A DNA stretch of 64,000 nucleotides from Brugia malayi (Eukaryota > Nematoda > Chromadorea > Rhabditida > Onchocercidae): positions 12,210,001-12,274,000 of the forward strand of contig NW_025062478.1 of assembly GCF_000002995.4 (NCBI RefSeq). The letters are read 5' to 3'. The position numbers and the translations under genes are program-made. The notes under the pieces were generated by a model. That model worked only from the letters and a program-made list of their open reading frames with translations. It was not told the DNA's origin and did no database searches. Positions 58,018-64,000 of this stretch are shown in pieces (position 1 is the first letter of the stretch; the number at the start of each line of letters is the position of its first letter).

Positions 58018-61000
58018 GTTAGTTTCATCTTAATTTAAATATTCTAGGTAATTTCATTTAAAAGATAGCTTATTTATCTAGAAAATTAATAAAGTAAGAA
58101 AATGCAGGAACTAATAGTGCTAATGAATTCAGAATATTATGTGAGTTTTATAGATAAATTTTTGTTAATAAGTTAGCAAAGAATGAAAATTAAAATCTTA
58201 TTAAATAAGTTATGGTTTTGTTAAAAAAAATAAACTTTCTAGGCATCATTTTATTTTACTCAGTGTGTTTTACTTAATAAGCATCGTTTAAACTCTCTTA
58301 ATTGTAGCTAAAATATTTGTTAAAATATTAGTTTTAATTTTCTTTGATAAATATAAGAAATAAAAAACTTACTTTTTAATTATTAAAATTATCTATGATC
58401 TGGTTTTTTTTTTTTTTTCACACTAATTAGTTTTCTTAAAAAGAAGGGCTAAAATTTTTAGTAAAAATTGTGTTCCATCAAAATATCTATTAAACATTCC
58501 AATAAATTGAGCTTTTTTTCTCAATAACTGTATGCCATCAAATAAATGGAGACAGTTCTTAGTGACAACTCAAAATATTTTCTCCTTTCATCAAGAATTC
58601 TCGGTCAATTCAAAATCGAGATTAGTCTTTGTATCTTCAAATTAATGCTCGTATTTGTGACTTACTACAAAATGATCTGCTAGAAATTTTTTCATCAACG
58701 AATTTAATCCTAAAATATTGTTGACCCAAAAAAGAACAAACGTGTCTTTAAATAAATAAATGAAAATCTCAACAATATTTTTAAAAATTAAATCTTTTTT
58801 TTTTTTCATTTTTCATAAATTGATAATATTTTATCCAATAATTAAATTTGCTAATTTCATTTTTTTTTTTCTATTTAAAATGTTTATTTCTCTTACATCA
58901 ACAATTCTCGATCAATTCTAGCATAAATTAATTTTTGCAATGTAATCTTCTTCTGTTTTCCTAATAATTATCATTAGCTTCTTCATTAAATGTTTATGCA
59001 AAATTAATTATTCAAATTAATTGTTTGAAGAAGCAGGAAGAAAAAAATCGGTTTATTTTACAAGTAAAGGAGGAAAATATTTATTTATCATTGCTCTCTC
59101 ACATTTATCTTATTGAATTTTCAAATAGATCATTTTGGAATGATTAGGCAGACATATATCAGATAAGTTTCGGGAAATTTGACTTATAAAGATAAGCATC
59201 AAATCTGATATAAGGTTGTTTTCGCTTCGGCAAATGATCATATCTCAATAAATAGCATTCGAGAATGTTAAACTGATCTAAGTGAATTTTAGTGAAAATT
59301 TACTTGTTATAATTTTTTTTTTTTTACATATTCTTAGTGCATTATTCTCGCTAATAACTGAATTACATTATCATACTACAGTGCTAATTATGTGATTAGC
59401 TTGTGATTTTTACTACTTCATATATATTCCATTTGAAATTAACATAAAAATTCAATAATTTAATTTGAGCATTTAACAAAAAAAAAAAAAAAAAAAAGCA
59501 CGAATAAACGAAAAAGTGGAATGAAAAAAAAAAAAAAGAGAGAGAATAAACAAAGAAATAGAAAATAAATTTGATTACAATTTCTTCAAAAGGTTAACTT
59601 CCATTGACCTTTCTTCACCTTTCCCTTCTTTTTTTCTGTCACTTTTTTTTTTGCTTATGTCATTTTTTTTTACTAAATGGTGGAATATATGTGAATTTGT
59701 CTGGATAGTTCTATTGTTTACTGTTTTGTTTACTTACCGAGTTATCATTTGTGAGTGTTGTAGAGTGGAGGAAGCAAAAGATGTATGATTTGAATAGTTG
59801 ATGGCTTATTGAATGAAGGAATTTTGTTTGGTCATTGTCACTCGATCACTCCTGTTTCCGTCATTTCGATTTCAACTACCAATCTTTTATCCATTTTACT
59901 ATTTCCTCATCTATTCACTCTTTATTTTTTTCAATTTTTGCAAAATTCTTATTGATTTTATCCTTTTTTTTTTTTTTAATCATTCTTTGATTTATTTTAT
60001 AGTTTTTCATTTCAGTTCAACAAAAATTTAGATTTAAGAATAAAAATTTCATATATTTGAAGAAATTAAGAATGAGAAAGTTTTATTATCATATTTCACT
60101 GTCTGCTAAAATTATTTGTCGTAAATAAAAAATCAAAAAATTAAAAGCTCTTATTTTTAAACCTAAAAGATGAGAATTTGTTTTTTTTTTTTTTTTTTGT
60201 AATAATTCAAATACAACAAATAATTAAATGAAATCCTAATGCAGTTGTAATGAATTTGAACTATTATTAGACCTTTCTGGTCTAGTTGGCTAATTGTTAA
60301 ATAAGGAAAAGGAAATTTTTTTGTTGAGTTAAAAAACAAAAAAATAACTAAATTGTTGATGTTTGAGAAAGAAATTTTTTCTTCATTGAATAATAATATT
60401 TCGTTTTGGAAAACAAACAAGTTTTCCAATGTTTTAATTGGAAGAAAAGGCGAAAAAAACTTGTTTATGTTACTAAAATGGAGCAAGCACATATAGCAAT
60501 TATAAAATATTTTAATCATCTATTAGTGAGCAAAATTTTGCAAGAGAAAAAGATGAATAAGACATGTGTTGAAGATAATAGGAAGAGAAATTTTTGGGTA
60601 TGTTTTATTTGTGGGCAAAATGATGAGAGAATTAAAGAGTAAATAATTAAATTACATAATGATTCGTTAATGATTATTTGATATTAGAGTGGACAGAAGA
60701 ATTGCTCAAATTACTCTCAAAAGAATGTTTGATCCATTTCCTGTAAAACTAGTTCCACTACTAAGTAATATTAGTCTTAAGAATAAGTATTTGTTACGAT
60801 TGAAAGACCTTGGAAAAAGTAGAAGTAATGATGAGTAAAAACATTTGGACAAAAAACATTATCTGAAAAGATTGCCAAATTCTTCATTTTGTTCAAAAAA
60901 GCTTTTTTCTTTTTTTTTTTTTTTTTTTTTTTTTTCATTGTAAACATTTTCACAGTAATTATTACCACATTTTTTTTTTTAATTTTTTTTTTTTTAGTTT

Positions 61001-61740
61001 TATTTAAACAAAATTAATTGTAATTTTGTTGGGAAGCTGAATTTAATTATTTTTAATGCATTCATTCATTCAGAGAAAATAAATTCATATTTATTATTTC
61101 TAACTAACTCATATCTCTTCTATTACTTTAATATTTTATTAATGTTATTAAGCGAAGCTAAAGTGTTATAACTTTATCTCAATTGTTTTCCCATTTGTTT
61201 AATGATGAATGTTTGCTTCACAACAACAATTTATTATTCCATTGCTATGGAATATTTCATTATAATTACTTCTGACTTTTAGAATTTTTACAGCAAAAAC
61301 TTTAAAAAAAAAAAAAAAAAAAGTTATTCCTCATTCTTATTTCTTTATTGAAATTTATTAAAACAATAGAAGTATGTGAATAGTTAGATGATTACTACTA
61401 ATTATCAATGATTATCATTTCACAATATGTCATCATTTGATATGATTTGATAGAGAGCTTAACATTTTCGTCTTATCAACTGAGCTAAATGATTGAATGT
61501 GCCAAATGTGGTGATAATATTTATATTTAAAATGATAATTTCTAGAAATGTTATATTATATGTTTAAATGAAAGTTAATTATTTGGTTAATAATTATAAT
61601 ATCACTATGAAGTAATAATAATTATAATATCACTATGAAGCATGTAAAAGGTACTTTAGGACTGGTTTAATGCTCAATCATCCATTTCTGCCATTATTGT
61701 CAAAATTTTACTTTTCCATTTTCGTTTCATCAGAAAATAT

Positions 61741-61775
61741 CTCTCTCTCTCTCTCTCTCTCCCTCTCTTTCCCTC
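61741..61775. repeat. CT-dinucleotide microsatellite
   Basis: Run of TCTC units interrupted by CCC. Similar CT/AG runs occur near 2030, 5230 and 51655. Confidence 0.8.
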
Positions 61776-63258
61776 TATCTCTGTATCACGTATACTCTTT
61801 TAACAGCAAATATTATCCAAAATTTTCATTTACATATTTAATCGATTTCTAGGTGAAATCGTTCAATTAGAATAAATATCCATGAATGATCAATATTATT
61901 GCTGAAAAAGATGCCAAGAGACATTTATAGAAGTAAAAGTTAAGCGCTTAGCCTAAAGCTGTTTATCACTTTGTTTATTATCCTTAAGCTAGACTATTAT
62001 TTCTCATGGAAGAATGATATAACCTTAACATGTGATTGTCTTTATGGCTTTGTGGTTCAGTAATCTTTTGACTTTTCACTTCGAATCGATCCAATCTCAA
62101 GGAGCATTTCATTCCAATTTCATTTTTAGAAGAGAAATAGTCCTTTAGTTAAGAAAATAGCTCCTACTTTATTCTCTTTATGACCTTATCAATTTATCAT
62201 ATGTCGATTGATAAGAGCAACTGTTAAGAGCTTTAATCTTTAATTTAGTAGATCGATTCATAAGGATATCTACCAAAAGATAACTAACATACGTCTTTTA
62301 CTCCCGAGTGAAGCTAAATAGTAGTATCGGATGAATTTACTGAAAGTTTTTCATATATTTTTCACACATATTAATTATAATTGATGAATTCTCGAGAGTT
62401 TCTGGCTACAACCAGTTTACATTAGCAAACTGATATGATTTTGAACTTCATTTTAACACAATATTCACATAATAACGTCTATTTAATGTAGTACTTTCAC
62501 ACTTACTTTAACATTTTTTTCACGTGCTATTACGTATCACACATACGTGATAAGTATTGTTTATCTTCCACATTTACTCTACCTTACTTTCTCTACTTTT
62601 ACTTTACTTTCTTTACCTTACTTTATTTTGCTTTATTGTTTAACATGCATAATACTGCTTGCATAATACTGTTCTTTTTATGTTTATCTTTTAATGCAAT
62701 GTGTCAAATTATTCAGCCATCAAGAACTTCGTGAATAAATGCATGCATATGTGAATGCATGCATTCCACGTAATCTTGTTTACATATATTGCATTGAAAT
62801 TCTCATATTGCGCTTTATTTACAAACCACAATCATTCCTTATCTTATGCTAAAAATTTATGGCTATTTGTCTCTTCTTCAATTGGCTTAGAAATGAAAAG
62901 TTAACTTTTGCAAGCCTTATTGCTTCATCTTGCAGTAGGCTATTTTATGCTTAACAATTCAATTCAATTGCATGAAACTTGCAAAGACTGAATTGAATTT
63001 ATTGGTTCGCTTATTTCTTTTCATTGAGAAAATTTAGCACTTTAAAATTTTCTTTTGTAATGTAAGAGCGCATTTTCTTTTCTTTAAATCACTTTGTCGT
63101 ATGTAATTTTTTCTTTTCATTTGAAATAGGATTAATAGGGTAAAATTATTCAAATATTTTTTCATAACTAAATAAAATAAATCACCTTGACATATGATAA
63201 TGTCACCAATTACGATCATGTCACATTAGGGACAACAGCGCTTCTTTTGTGTTACGAC

Positions 63259-63278
63259 GAATGAATGAATGAATGAAT
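63259..63278. repeat. GAAT tetranucleotide microsatellite, second copy
   Basis: Five GAAT units preceded by TTACGAC, resembling the array at 51493 both in unit and in left flank. Confidence 0.8.
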
Positions 63279-64000
63279 AGTAGATTGTTCGTTTTCTCTT
63301 CCACTGTTTATCATTTATTTCCTTTCATGTGTGTTCAATAATGTCATCTCAGTGACTTTATCAAAGTGAGTGGTAAACATTTCAATATTTAAAATATTGC
63401 TGATAAAGATGGACCTGATAATATGATAAAGGAAAGGAATGTAATACAGAGATTTGATCAGAGAAGAAACGCTTACTTTATCAATGCTTTGTTTTAAATT
63501 TCATTTAATAAAATATATTAATTCAGGACATATTAATTTGTAATATTAAAAAAAAAAAAAAAATTTAGAGACTTATTAGATTTTTGCATCCAAAAAGTAA
63601 AAATAAATTTAGTCGAATTTTAGAATTGCATTTACTCTAACAGATAACTGAAAAGGCAAATGTACTTAAGCATATGTATAAATTAATTTTTGCTATATTT
63701 CACATTTGCAAAATTGATAGCAATTATTTAATTTTGTTTCCTTTGCTTATCTCTTCTGATTTTTATTATCATAATGATACACTTTCAATGATTATCCTTT
63801 ATCACTTTTATTGATAATCATTTATTGTTATTCTTATAATGAAAAGTTATGTTATGAGGAATGAATAAGTATAGATGAACGTTGTAATGTAAAATAAATG
63901 TTGTAATAAAGATTATCAAACAAAATTTGTCAAATTAATGCTATAAAGTATAATAGTTAATATGAAGTAAATAACTTTTTTTTTTTTTTTTTTCAAATTT

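Larger units (their letters stand above)
58018..64000. other. Probable long intron of the 56-kb gene, no exon seen
   Basis: AT-rich with poly-A/T runs. Repeats include a CT microsatellite at 61741-61775, a tandem duplication of TAATAATTATAATATCAC-like sequence at about 61587-61640 and a GAAT array at 63259-63278. No open frame here has supported splice sites or a recognisable domain. Confidence 0.5.

Noticed and set aside
60406..60642. Frame ending in a CFICGQNDE string, recalling the CFICG motif of RyR/IP3 receptor tails
   Set aside because: Only a few residues match, the rest is Lys/Asn-rich chance sequence and no adjoining receptor exons are visible.
62040..62105. tRNA-like A-box and B-box strings
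   Set aside because: Stems cannot be closed and spacing is poor; likely chance.
1..64000. Transposon ORFs, Wolbachia-derived inserts, CRISPR arrays or viral remnants
   Set aside because: No transposase, reverse transcriptase, bacterial-type operon or regular spacer array was seen in any frame.

Overview
The window looks like nuclear DNA from a parasitic, most likely filarial, nematode. It is very AT-rich and carries A or T runs of 10-25 nt every few hundred bases. Genes are split into many small exons with TTTCAG/TTTTAG acceptors. Several first exons start just after a TTGCAG- or TTTTAG-like acceptor, as expected for spliced-leader trans-splicing. The species cannot be fixed from sequence alone. 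Exon models were built by hand from reading frame, splice sites and intron phase.

Layout. (1) 553-22514, plus strand: the 3' part of a giant titin-like muscle protein gene, best read as ttn-1. It has a partial Ig, an FN3, a linker, a Ser/Thr kinase, then about 19 Ig modules and one more FN3; 43 exons join in phase for about 2,700 residues, with an alternative polyadenylated end at 18735-18874. (2) 24173-26023, plus: a four-exon gene for a 275-residue protein with two PDZ domains. (3) 33596-27389, minus: a 19-exon gene for a roughly 794-residue Tudor-domain protein. (4) 35400-37621, plus: bub-3, the WD40 spindle-checkpoint protein. (5) 38728-37720, minus: a secreted type-2 cystatin with intact QVVAG and PW motifs. 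(6) 42264-43097, plus: a divergently oriented paralogue with the same intron positions that has lost both motifs. (7) 43.1-56.0 kb: mostly non-coding, with small repeat arrays, one GC-richer island, hairpins and one candidate minus-strand exon. (8) 56060-58017, plus: the first five exons of an unrecognised Ser/Thr-rich protein whose remainder lies beyond the window.

The genes do not form an obvious operon or pathway. bub-3 and the intact cystatin converge, with only 98 bp between stop codons. bub-3 and the Tudor gene diverge from a 1.8 kb interval, and the two cystatins diverge from a 3.5 kb interval. The observations most worth following are the cystatin pair with one apparently inactivated inhibitor, the alternative ttn-1 end that breaks off inside an Ig fold, a bub-3 final intron whose homology-supported 3' end lacks AG, a GC-AG intron in the cystatin, and several strong hairpins in introns and intergenic DNA.
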